Shown in pieces: positions 1-9,826 of a stretch of DNA of 45,782 nt. The translations under genes and the position numbers were made by a program. How positions within the stretch are numbered: the first letter of the stretch is position 1; each line of letters begins with the position of its first letter. Under the pieces are notes generated by a model that did not search any database, was not told the origin of the DNA, and saw only the letters and a program-made list of their open reading frames with translations. Source of the DNA: Chara braunii (lineage: Eukaryota > Streptophyta > Charophyceae > Charales > Characeae); the NCBI GenBank assembly GCA_003427395.1, contig BFEA01000956.1, positions 45,130-90,911 of the forward strand, in the 5' to 3' direction.

Positions 1-330
1 CGTGTTGCGTTGCAGACCCGGATGCAGCGGCTGATGCGTCGGCTGCTGCTGACGTGGCGCTGTTGATGGAGCGGATTCCGACGTGCCGTCGATTGCGATT
101 TCTCTCTCCCTCTATTTTCCTCTTCCTCTTTTTCCCTCTTTCTTTGTCTCCGTCTTTCTGTCTCCCTCGCTTTGCCTCTCTCTTTCTCTCTTTGTCTTTC
201 TCTCTCCCTCTCTCTCCCTCTCTCCCGCCTGTTGCGTTGCAGATCCAGGTGCGGCGGCTGATGCGTCGGCTGATGCCGTGGTCTTCGTTCGTTCTTCCTC
301 CTCACGTTTTTCGCGGAGGTAGACGATGAA
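1..330. repeat. CT-rich low-complexity DNA with imperfect direct repeat
   Basis: The stretch 96-230 is almost pure pyrimidine (runs of CTCTCT, TCCCTC). It is bracketed by an imperfect direct repeat of about 44 bp at 4-47 and 231-274, both beginning GTTGCGTTGCAGA and containing CGGCTGATGCGTCGGCTG. Open frames here are products of the simple repeat (Ser/Leu/Phe strings) and I do not treat them as genes. Confidence 0.7.
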
Positions 331-540
331 GGTCTGCAAATCCTTCTCGTCCTGCTCCATCATTATCCTGCTTTTAAGAGATGGGGCCCTCATCCTCCTC
401 CGAGTCCGCCTTCATCGCGAACGTGGAGCGGGTTCCACCCACCATTCGTCGTCGGAGGACGATGACAAGTCGGAATCGTCTATCATGGCCCTCTTCCAAG
501 GCTCAAACGTATGAGCCATGGCGGGGGGACGAAGACAAAG

Positions 541-610
541 GGAGAGAGAGATGGAGAGAGAGAGAGAAAGAAAGAGAGAGAGAGAGAGAGAGAGATAGAT
601 AGATAGAGAG

Positions 611-683
<73 letters not shown>
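541..683. repeat. (GA)n microsatellite
   Basis: About 140 bases of nearly pure GA dinucleotide with a few GATA interruptions (594-622). Reverse-strand frames give only Ser-Leu strings. Together with the upstream CT-rich block it forms purine and pyrimidine tracts on opposite strands about 300 bases apart. 684-800 holds no recognisable feature. Confidence 0.95.
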
Positions 684-687
<4 letters not shown>

Positions 688-799
688 TAGGTTTGGACGG
701 TAAACTTGACCCGCCGAGTCATCAACAGGAAGTCGTACTTTGACTTGCGTTGATGGCCACAGTCAATGTCAACCGTTTTATAGTGGTGGATAACGCTTG

Positions 800-1795
800 A
801 CTTGGTCGTGGACCTGGGAAAAGGCCTGTATTGGGCCACGTGCTGGTGCAGGTCAGGTGGAGGCCCACATGCAGGGCCAAATGCAGGGGCACGTGCAGGC
901 TCAGATGCAGCCCTGGGTGCAGGCTCAAGTCCAGGCCCGCAGGTGGAGGCCCACGCTTAGGCCCGCAGATGCAGGCCTGCAGGTGCACGTCCACGTGCAG
1001 GTGCACCCGTGACAGCGGGCCTGGACCTAGCCCCAGGTGGAGCCCCAGGTGCAGGCCCACGTGCAGGTACTGATGCACGCCCATGTGCAGGCGCCGATGT
1101 AAGCCTCGGCCCAGGTCCAAGCATTGGCCCATGTACAGATGCAGGGCCATGTATAGGTGCAGGCCCGCTGTGCAGACACCCATGCTATCCCGAATAGGTC
1201 CTGGGCCTAGGTGCAGGCCCGCTGTGGAGGGGCAAGCCATCCCGACTCCCCCAACCTTCGCTTAGCCCAGCTGCAGGTCCAGGTGCAGATGCAGATGCAG
1301 GCCGAGATGCAAGCGCAGGTGCAGGCCCAAATGCAATCCCAAGAACACGCAGACTTCTATTGTTTTTCCACATGCAGACCCACTTCCAGGCCCGCATGCA
1401 GGTCCACGTCCATGTACAGGTGCAGCCCCAGGTGCACGCCCACTCCAAGGCACACACCGATGGACACCCAAGTGTTGTTTGGCAGAGGATCAAGCCATCC
1501 CGACTTCCCCGGCCTTCGCTTGGCGCAGCTGCAGTTCCATGTGCAGGTGCAGATGCAGGTGCAGATGCAGGCCGAGATGCAAGGCCAGGTGCAGATGCAG
1601 GCCGAGATGCAAGGCCAGGTGCACGCGCAGGTGCAGGTGAAGATCCAGGTGGAGGTGCAGTCGCAGGTCCCGGTGCATGGCCAGGTGCAGGTCCAGACTG
1701 AGGTGCAGTCCCAGGTGCAGGTGCAGGTGCGGATGCAGGGGCAGGCATAGACCTAGATGCAGGGCCAGGTGCAGGTACAGGTACAGGCCCACGCC
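800..1795. repeat. Degenerate CAGGTG-type satellite with interspersed modules
   Basis: About 1 kb built from a degenerate hexamer around CAGGTG/CAGATG/CAGGCC, so forward translation yields Gln-Val-Gln-Met strings. It is not uniform. A non-hexameric module containing AAGCCATCCCGACT followed by a CTTCGCTTRGC segment appears near 1233 and 1490. A module containing GGACACCCAAGTG appears near 1463 and 1817. The array therefore has a higher-order structure of hexamer blocks separated by conserved spacers. The frames across it are repeat artefacts. Confidence 0.85.
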
Positions 1796-2112
1796 AAGGC
1801 ACACATCGATTGGACACCCAAGTGGTGGTTGCCGAAGCGAATTATTGAGGGAATTATTGATGGGACACCCAACTACCCACCTCCCACCGAACCAAGAACC
1901 TAAGCCAACCACCCAACCAGGCACCCAGCGAAACATCCAACCACTCAACCCCCCCAATCTTCGACGTTTTTTTTTTTCTTTTGGGTCTGGGTCCAGGCAC
2001 AGACCTTGATCAATTTTATTTTTCTTTTCCCCGTCCCAGGCACAAACGATGACTTTTTTTTTTTTTTTTTTTTTTGTTGATCTGGCCCGATGTACAGATC
2101 GTGACCCGAGTA
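1796..2112. other. Transition region with poly-T tracts, no gene
   Basis: Short CCAACC-like stretches (1870-1950) and two T homopolymers (about 1968-1979 and 2054-2075). I see no coding sequence. Confidence 0.6.
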
Positions 2113-2240
2113 CGTGCCCATATTGAGCCCGTGTACAGTCCTTCACAACGTGGCGATATTGGGCCCGTGTGCAGGCATTGACACCGTGCCGATATTAGGC
2201 CCGTGTACAGGCATTGACACCGTGCCGATATTGGGCGCGG
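2113..2240. repeat. 36-bp tandem repeat, 3.5 copies
   Basis: Units start at 2113, 2149, 2185 and 2221, exactly 36 bases apart. Each contains a GATATTRGGCCCGTGTRCAG-like core followed by a CATTGACAC-type segment. The fourth unit is cut off near 2240, where the CCAACC satellite begins. Copies 2 and 3 are the most similar. Confidence 0.9.
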
Positions 2241-3010
2241 TCTCAACTACCCAACTAGCCAACCACCCAACTACCCAACTACCCAACCCAACTCAAACCA
2301 CCCAACTAGCCAACTAGACCATGCTCAACTACCCAACTACCAAACCACCGAACGACCCAACCACCCGACCACCCAAGGACCGAAGCACCCAACCGGAGAA
2401 CCATCCAACCACCCAAACGCAGAACCACTGAACCAACCAGCGATCCACCCAATCACCCACCACCCACCGAACCAACCACCTAAGCCAACCAGCCAACCAN
2501 GCANGCACNGAACCGNCNAACCACTCAACCCCCCAAGCACCCAACCAATGGACCACCGAACGGTCCAACGACGTAACGCAACCACCCAAACATGCACCCA
2601 CCCAACCACCCAACCACCCAACCAACCACACTACCAGCCAACCACTTCACCATGCAACCACGCAACGACCTAACCAGCCAGCCACCCGACCAGCTAAGCC
2701 GACCACCGAAGCAACCGTCCACCCAACTATGCAATCACCCAAACAACTACCGAACCATTTAACCACCCAGCCACTCAAGGGCGCAACCACAAAACCAACA
2801 ACGTGCCCAACGACTCGACCGCACAATCACCCAAGCGGCCAACCATGTAACAAGGCGACCACGTAATGACCCAACCACCCAACGGCCCAAGGAACCACTT
2901 CACCAAACCACTTAACCGAACGACCNAACCAACCAACCACCCATCCACCCAATCACGCAACCAAACACCTAACCCAATCGCCCAACCAACCAACCGTCCA
3001 ACCCCCCAAC
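2241..3010. repeat. CCAACC/ACCCAACT degenerate satellite
   Basis: About 770 bases of degenerate 4-8 base units (ACCCAACT, CCAACCAC, CCACCCAA) with a strong strand bias: A and C on the plus strand, almost no T or G runs. Several ambiguous bases (about 2500-2517, 2926) suggest assembly difficulty. Reverse-strand frames read Trp/Gly/Val strings and are artefacts. The unit is not the plant telomeric repeat TTTAGGG or its complement. Confidence 0.9.
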
Positions 3011-3218
3011 CATCTCAGTAGTGACTAATCGTACCATCCACTCTAATTTCATTGTTGATATATTTGTTGTTGTTTTTTTTCAACGGGTTTCTTCTGCAAC
3101 CAAACACCTAACCCAATTGCCCAACCGTCCAACNATGCAACCACCTGAGTAGTGATTAATCGTACCACCCACTCTAATTTCATTGTTGATATATTCGTTG
3201 TTGTTTTTTTTCATGGCG
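2957..3218. repeat. Tandem duplication, ~131-139 bp unit
   Basis: Copy 1 starts at 2957 and copy 2 at 3096; both open with GCAACCAAACACCTAACCCA. The inner part beginning AGTAGTGA recurs at 3017 and 3148. An 8-base indel explains the change of offset from 139 to 131. Both copies end in a short T tract after GTTGTTG. The duplication joins CCAACC satellite sequence to AT-rich sequence. Confidence 0.85.
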
Positions 3219-6200
3219 GTGTCGGCGTGAATACCCTTACAAGGGTATCCGCCCTGGTTTTTGCAAGTGATAGAAAGACTCGGTTAACCTGGATCCTGAG
3301 TGCCCGTGCGGGAGGACGTGAGGGTTGCCCGCGCACGGGCAAAGGTCTGTCTTGTCCCGGTAGGGAGTATGTGAGCGCGCAATATTTAAGGCGCGCGTGT
3401 GATTTCTCTAATTGAATGGGCGACCGGGGTAGTCGACCGACCTGGACCCGTGTTAGGCCATGAGATTGGTTAGGGGATGGAAGTCCGCTTTTTGGCCGGC
3501 GCGCGTGACCGACGGTGGGATTGGCGTGCCGGTAGGTACATGGGACGGCCATGGTGTGGGGTGGTGGCCCGGTGTGGGCACCTAGGGGCCGTGGGTACAA
3601 ATGTCGGCTGAAAAGGGGTGGTTAAGGCAGTATCTTAGCCCGAAGTGCCTCGCGATACCACTTCATGTGAGAAGCTGCGCCTGCTAGTCACAGGCTTGGG
3701 CTTAGCCCTATTGGTTACAGCGGCGGACTGGTGTGCAGCGGACACAGGGATCGAGGCCAACGGCAGCGCAAAGGCAACGAAGCAGCGAGGAGCCGAGGGG
3801 TCGAGGGTCCCCACAGGACTATCCCCCTGGTTTTGTTTTGCCAAGGGAGTCCGACGGTAAGGGCCTGGCGCAAGGCTACGGGGGGGGGGGGTCCGGTAGG
3901 GGTGTGGCCTGTACCTCCCTCCCGTAGGCGATTCCCCCCCCCCTTCCTTATCTCGACGACCTGATACCCTTTTCGGGTTTCAGTCCGTTTTTCGTTTTGA
4001 GGGTTGTTTAATGTCGAGACGGAGGGGACAGGAGGCGTGCGGGTGCCGAGGGGTCTGAAACTGCTTGAACTGGCTCGGAAAGAGAGCCAAAACCCCGCAA
4101 ATACGGCCATGCCGTGGGGCGTTGCCTTGTGCAGGTCGGTCGGAATATCCGCAAGATTGACACGGTACTAAGAAGATTTGTAGGATTACGCCACGCGGAT
4201 CGCACGTGAAAACCCGGAGACGGACCCGGACGGGAAACGGGTTAGGGGCATGCGAAAAGCAAAAGAAAGGGATAGAGGGGAGGATTCCCCTTGCCTTTTG
4301 GGATTTGTCTCTTTTCTCCCTGTGGGTTCCTTCCCCTTTTTCAGCTCTTCGAGGTCGGCCGACTTGCCGACGTGGCCGACGGAAAGGAGGGGGGGCTGTT
4401 TGGCTATTGTATAAGGTCGGAGCGGACCCGGACAGGAACCGGGGTAGGTACGCGTAACGGGAGAAGGGAGGGCCTGAATAATTGTTGGGGTCGAGTTTGG
4501 TGAGTGCCCGAACTAGGCCCGGAAGGAGGCCGGGTTCGAGCGGAAGCAATGAAGTAGGAAGAGGTTGCCGCGGGGGAGATCTTTTGAGGGAAATTCGGTG
4601 CGTCAGGGAGATCTGTGTGCCCCCTAAGTGAGAGTGGCTGGGGAGAAAGGTCCGAGGACGAACCCGGATGCGAAGACAGGCCGGATGCGGAAGGTAAGGA
4701 AAGGGGGGGCCAAAGTTGTGCGGGTATAGCAGGTGTCGTGGGACGCTGCCTTGTGAGGGCCTCCGAGGATATCCATAAGAGTTGGGACCAGATAGGGAAG
4801 ATTCGTATGTCCCGACGCTCGACTGACTTGTAGAGATTCTGAAATGTGGGTTAGGTTCGTGCGCGAAAGGTGAGGCGACCTTTGGCCACGCGGACTCCGA
4901 AGGGACACGGGGTGCGGCGCGAGCGAGAGCCTGTCGGAAGGAGTGGAACGGGGCGGGCGAACATCGGCTCGGCCTCGACGCCAGGCTGAAAACGGATAAA
5001 GTCGGAGCGCCTTCTCCCTCGCGACTGTTGACTCGCCTTTTTCGGTCCGACATTCGGCAACAGCCGTAACGGGCTAGCTGGCCGATCTCGACACGAGGTG
5101 GCGAGGGCTGAGAGATGGCCGGGGGCGAGAGTTAGTGCGGAATGGAGGGCGCGAAGACTGGGATGTCAGTAGAGCTGGGTGTGCAAGGAGTGAGCCAGGA
5201 CGAACGTGGATGCAAGGCGGCGTGAGGTGCGTGCGCGGTGAAGGAAGATGTCGGATATGGCGGAGGGTGGGTGTGACGCAGTAGTATTCCGAGATTCAAT
5301 CGTTGTTCGTTAAAGTCGAGTGGCGGAAAGGACAAAATGGGGGTTGGGGTGGCCGCGATTTCGGACCTGCGGTTGGATTGAGCGGAGGTTCAGCCGAGGG
5401 GCTGCGCGTGAGAAATGGTGAGGTATTTGGCCGTGTGCTAGCGGATGATTCATTCGATTTTGCTCATCCGGATGGTGGAAGTAGAGCAAGGCCGTTCGCG
5501 AGATAACCTGCTGGGCCAGATTTGGCAGTGGAGCCGGAGTCCCGGAGCTACGAGAAGTTACGGGCTGCTCGGTTCGGGGTGTCAGTGTTGTTTGTCGGTG
5601 GTGACGGGCGCTTGTCGGAGTGGCTCCCGGGTCAGATCGAGGTGCGAAGCTGACTGCAGGAGTGAGTGGTGACTTACCTCTTGTCCGACGCAACGTCAGG
5701 AGAGCCGGTGGGAGTAGTTTGACTTGCCTTGCTGCCAACGCCACTGCCAATGCTGCTCGGGGAAGGAGCAATGTATTCAGCTGTGTAGCGGTGGGAGTAG
5801 TTTGGCATGCTTCGAAGGGCAAGCCAGCGGTGTGGGGCGGATCGAGAGAGTTTCGATGTTTTGCTGATTCGGAGGAGTTGTTGTGCTCAGGTTGGTGGGT
5901 AGTGGGGGTGAACGAACAAAAGGCTGGTGGAGGGCTAACCGAACGTATAGCTGCCAGTGTTCCGATCGTTGGGGCTATGGGAATTACAATTGCTGAGCTC
6001 GTCGTGTGGGTCAGCGCGCCGAAGACGGGTTATTAGTGCCGGCTTGCATTGCAATTGTACCCCCGTCGACCTGCTGTATACTATTGCTGACCGCGCCACT
6101 GCTGCTGTCCGCTGCGAGCTGCACGCAGATTACCGCTACGGCCTGCTGAGAACGGCGGTTGATGACGACCATTCCCGAGTACTACTGAGGCCCGCTGAGG

Positions 6201-6900
6201 CTGGGTACCGCTGCGACTATTGGCTATCGTTGTTAGTGTTTGGCATCACTGGCTGATTCAGGTTGTTGTAAGGGCATTGTTGGGCTAGGAGGAGGAGGTG
6301 AGGCTCGGGGAGGCGGTCGGGGCGGACAAATAAGGGGTGGTATTGCGAACCCAAAGGTCGCCATAGAGGTATCTTGGCAGTTCGACTTCGTTGACCGAGC
6401 TGTCACTGGACCGCCATCGCAGGGCCCTCCAGCGTTGAAGGATCGAAGACCCTCTTAAGCGAGTCTGAGTATTTCCTTCCTCAGTCTGAGAGTCTCCCAT
6501 CTTCTCATTCTGCCCTCCTTGCTCTGAGTCTATTCATTTGGTTCTGAGAAGAAGGCGGCAGGCGGGTGTGTGGCCCGTAAACCGCGCCAAGGCCTTTGTG
6601 GGAGGTTGCCCCACCAATTGCGGGAGCTCTGCCAGGACCCAGGCAGAGTCCTGGAGGCAGGGAACTGAGTGGTAAGCCCTTGGCTCCTCTATAAACCCAA
6701 CTATAACCCCTTCCTGTACATCTCTCTACGTGTGACTGAGCGTATTGTGTGGATCCTGTACTCTAATTTTGGTTTGACTGTCAGGACTTAAGTCAGACTA
6801 AAGTAAAGGAGTGTGTGTGCAATCTCAGTTTCAGGTTCGTTGATTGCCTGAAAGCAGACTATTAATGAGATGGGTTGCACCTGGGGGGAAGGTTGGGAGG
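3219..6900. other. 3.7 kb without a convincing gene
   Basis: GC-rich and purine-biased on the plus strand. The longest open frame is minus-strand 3980-5053 (357 codons), rich in Pro/Ser/Arg with no recognisable domain, and it looks like a by-product of the purine bias. Two perfect hairpins are visible: 8-bp arms at 3231-3238/3241-3248 and 10-bp arms at 3301-3310/3332-3341. Segments near 4110-4190 and 4740-4810 look like diverged copies of each other, which suggests old repeat DNA. A TATAAA at 6690-6695 within CTCCTCTATAAACCC could be a core promoter, perhaps of a retroelement, but nothing else supports it. Confidence 0.5.
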
Positions 6901-7004
6901 GAGGCAGTATTGCATGCAGCTTGACTGGGTCATTAAGGTTGGGAGGTCGCCTTAAGTTTGGGGAAGCCCAGCGCTTTGTTTATTTTTGGTCTGCATGGAG
7001 CCTC

Positions 7005-7872
7005 AGGCCGCTCTATAGGTTTAGGTAGCCTGAAGCTCTGGAGGCTGGGATGTCCCCACAAGTTTGGGGAGACCTGGTGCTATGAATTGCATGGAGGGTC
7101 AGGACGCTCTATAAGTTTAGGTGTCCTGACTTCTCTGACTTGTGGGAGTTTGACTGCGAGTGGCTTTTAGGGACCCAAGGCGCTCTATAAGCTTAGGTGC
7201 CTTGGGTTGCCTCGTTTACTTGGGGTTCCCTCAGTTTCTTTGGTTCTGAACAAGGAGGCATGAACCGCTCTATAAGTTTAGGTGGTTCAGTTCTCCTCCT
7301 GTTTCGTTTTGAGGGATTAATTTTGGCAGGGGGCATGCCACTCTATAAGTTTAGGTAGCCTACCCCACTGCCTCGCACAAATGGGGTCAGAGAGAAGTAA
7401 ACCTGGCAGAGGATCAAACCGCTCTATAAGCTTAGGTAGTCTGACCCAATGCCTCGCACATGTTGGAACCCAATGGGTATAACTTGGCTGTATTGTATTA
7501 CTATGCTATTACTAACAGGCTGAACAGGCCGCTCTATAAGTTTAGGTAGCCTGACTATAGCTTATCATAACTGAAGAGAGTATAACTAAGAGGTATAACT
7601 GAAGGTAAATATGGGCAGGCTGAGCAATGTTCTAAGTTGAGCGGCTCAGCTTTATGTCCCTTTGAAGACTAAGTTCAGAGAGGTATATATAATTTGGCTA
7701 TTTAAACAGTTCAGGGCGACTAGAGTGGTCTAGTCATATGCCCAAAGAAGAGAGAAGTAGTAGTGCCCTCTGTTTGTGTATATTTGGCCGAGTCAGAACA
7801 CTCTATAAGTTTAGGTATTCTGACTTTAGGCCTGGCTAAGTTGGGTGCGCTCTGTAAATTCAGGTGCCCTGA
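7005..7872 (+). repeat. Stem-loop array 1: conserved loop, covarying stems
   Basis: Ten stem-loops share a loop close to RCTCTATAAGTTTAGGT and are spaced mostly about 50-140 bases apart. They lie at about 7005-7033, 7098-7130, 7173-7207, 7261-7289, 7331-7365, 7411-7446, 7525-7553, 7617-7650 (diverged loop), 7791-7825 and 7842-7872. The arms differ between copies yet pair within each: GTCAGGAC/GTCCTGAC at 7098, ACCCAAGGC/GCCTTGGGT at 7173, TGAACC/GGTTCA at 7261, GCTGAGC/GCTCAGC at 7619 and AGTCAGAA/TTCTGACT at 7791. Copies 5, 6 and 10 pair imperfectly. The DNA between units is largely unrelated, apart from TGCCTCGCACA after copies 5 and 6. An additional hairpin with a different loop (GACTAGA/TCTAGTC) is at 7718-7735. 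Compensatory change suggests selection for RNA or cruciform structure, but the role is unknown. Confidence 0.8.
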
Positions 7873-8082
7873 CTTATGCCTTACGTAAGCCGGATATGAG
7901 GGGATAACTCACTAAGAGATTACGAACTAGTGTTTGTTTAAAGATTGACTTGGGGATGGTGAGAGTACTTACCTTTGTGGTTTGGCCTGCATGCGGCTAG
8001 GTGAGATTACTACTTGGTCCTGGTTTCAGGTTGACAGGTAGTTGTTTTAGAGGCTCGCCACGTGCTAGAGCGATAGGAGTTA

Positions 8083-8149
8083 GGTCAATTTCTGCATTTT
8101 CTGAGCTGACTTTTTTAACTTAGACCAATTCTCGCATTTTCTGGGGTCT
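8083..8149 (+). repeat. Stem-loop family 3, two copies
   Basis: Two adjacent units share a loop close to AATTYTSGCATTTTCTG. The second (8122-8149) has perfect arms AGACC/GGTCT. The first (8083-8112) has shorter arms, GTCA/TGAC. As in array 1, the loop is conserved while the arms change together. Confidence 0.55.
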
Positions 8150-8171
8150 TTTGTTATACCTGGCTTTGTAT

Positions 8172-8686
8172 AAATCTTGGCAAGCCACTTTCTCTACGGG
8201 AAGCGCTGCCAAAATTTCTACAAATCCAAGGAGGTAGTCAACTTTTGATTTGTCAAAATTCAATTTTTCTAATCTTTATATCTAGTTTAGTAAAAATTTG
8301 AAAAGTCTCATTTTCTAAAGGGAATGATGCACAATTTTTTGCTAATTCAAGGAGTTAGACAAAATTGGACTTTGAGAAGTCAAAGTTAATTCCAGATTTT
8401 GAACTTAGCCTTGTATAAATTTTGGAATAGCACTTTCCCAAAGGGAGTGCTGCCAAAATTACTGCAAAACTAAGGAATTAACTAAATTTTGTCTAAGTTG
8501 AACCCAAATTGTCTCTAAGTTCATATCTGACTTAGTACAAATCTGGGGAGTCTCCCTTTCTATAGGGAGTGTCGTTCAAATTTCTACTAATTCAGGGAGT
8601 TAGGCAAGGTTATTTCTGTTTTCATATTTGAGCTGATATAAACTTTGGAAAGGTATTTTTCCTACGGGAAGCGTTGCCGAAATTTT
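8172..8686 (+). repeat. Stem-loop array 2: five ~120-bp units
   Basis: Units begin near 8172, 8292, 8417, 8539 and 8640 (spacing 101-125). Each has an outer stem of AAATYTTGG type pairing with CCAAAATTT type, and an inner stem around a TTTCYNWARGGGA core. In unit 3 the outer arms at 8418-8425 and 8453-8460 pair perfectly, and so do the inner arms AGCACT (8429-8434) and AGTGCT (8446-8451). In unit 4 the inner arms are CTCCCT (8552-8557) and AGGGAG (8564-8569). Inner arm sequences differ between units while pairing is mostly kept. A conserved tail of TCAAGGAGTTAG type follows each unit. Confidence 0.75.
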
Positions 8687-8719
8687 CTTGATTTAGAGAA
8701 GTTAGATTATATTCTGACA

Positions 8720-8742
8720 GGTGGCGATTTTGGCAATCCACC
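8720..8742 (+). other. Hairpin before polypurine tract
   Basis: Arms GGTGG (8720-8724) and CCACC (8738-8742) enclose a 13-base loop immediately before the polypurine tract. It may belong with the upstream stem-loop arrays. Confidence 0.4.
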
Positions 8743-8747
8743 CTGAA

Positions 8748-8759
8748 TAGGGGGGAGAT
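8748..8759 (+). promoter_or_regulatory. Candidate polypurine tract
   Basis: The purine run around AGGGGGGAGA sits directly 5' of a TG-starting sequence at 8762. That is the arrangement at the start of a 3' LTR, where the tract primes plus-strand synthesis. No RT or integrase lies upstream in the window, so the element would be non-autonomous or mostly outside recognition. Confidence 0.45.
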
Positions 8760-8761
8760 TA

Positions 8762-9826
8762 TGTCGGGGTCTACCTTTGCTTTGGGCACGGCTTATAGGT
8801 AGATTCAGGCTTAGTTAATTAAGGCGATTTGAGTGGGATCATGATATGGGGATTATTCTCCATGGACTTATAGGGTCAGCCTGGGGATTGGTCTGTCTTG
8901 TGTTACAGGCTACCTTGATCGATTTGATTCAAGATCAAGACTAAATTCAACTTGATCCCTGAAGGATCGTCTTCTGTTATCACTGATAACAGGTCGGTCG
9001 CCGATTCGTTGGTCTTCGACTCTATTCCAGCTCACCCTCCATACTCAACCTAAAAGGCTTTAGCCCTGGTGGTTTTACTGTTTGTTAAGGGTTTCCCCCG
9101 GACTTTTATTGAATGACAATTTGACAAAGGTACTGAGTATTTAATTGAGGTTGGTTGGGACGACGATTGGGGCTTGCATGGCTAAAGCAAAGGGGTATGA
9201 GCATAGAGAATGGTTGAGGTTGACTCCGTGTAGTGCGTGTTTTGTCGCTTGATTCTTGGTATGGTTGCTGGTATATCCTGTGGCTCGGATTTTTGATTTG
9301 GTTTGCCTGCGATTCCATAATACATATACATGGTTGTGAGGAGTCCCACTGTGCCTGTGAGAAGTGATCGTCATAACTCTATCCCTTTTTGCATGCATGC
9401 GTGGGTATACGTACGATGGGTATTCGGGGGGGCCCAAAGGGCCGTGTTAATAACCGCGTGGAAGTTGGGATTGAGAGACAGGGAAGACCCTCCCTTCTGT
9501 CTATTTGTGCCTTGGGGATTTCCTAGTCGGACGTTGGTCCTGGGCCGGGATTCGAGGTCCTTGTCCAGGACATCCCAAGCCCTAGGCCCTGAAGAGGAGG
9601 AGCCTCCCCTTGCATAGAGCCTATTTACTTTGGCCGGCGGGACACTCCACCTGAAAGGCGGGAACGTCGCGAGGGCCGAACGGCGTGTCCTTCAGTCGTT
9701 CAATATCGTGAAGGGTGACCCCTCGCGATGAGTTCCTTCAGCCATTCAATATCGCGAGGCCTAAGCCGCGGTTACCACATATGATTGACATCAGTGGTTG
9801 ACATAGGGTTGGCCTGCGGCCGCGCA
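8762..9826 (+). mobile_element. Putative LTR (solo or junction)
   Basis: The segment starts TGTCGGGGTC after a polypurine tract and ends CGCGCA before a primer-binding-like sequence, giving a 1065-bp candidate with TG...CA ends. It carries no substantial open frame. Two short hairpins lie near its end: CCTTCA/TGAAGG at 9689-9714 and CCTCGCGAT/ATCGCGAGG at 9721-9759, sharing ATTCAATATCG-like loops. No second LTR copy is visible in the window. The boundaries are inferred from motifs only. Confidence 0.35.

Noticed and set aside
54-839. Several Ser/Leu or Arg/Glu-rich frames
   Set aside because: They translate CT or GA microsatellites.
722-2146. Long frames of Gln-Val, Leu-His-Leu or Ala-Pro strings
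   Set aside because: All three registers of a degenerate hexamer repeat stay open; no gene signal.
2329-2993. Trp/Gly-rich reverse-strand frames
   Set aside because: Translation of the CCAACC satellite.
2241-3010. Telomeric or interstitial telomere repeat
   Set aside because: Units are ACCCAACT/CCAACC, not TTTAGGG or a known variant.
3980-5053. 357-codon minus-strand open frame
   Set aside because: Pro/Ser/Arg-rich without domain or coding pattern; open mainly because the plus strand is purine-biased. Partial internal similarity reflects a decayed DNA repeat.
7005-8686. CRISPR array
   Set aside because: The conserved part is a loop with variable arms, spacing is irregular, the context is eukaryotic transposon DNA, and no cas gene is present.
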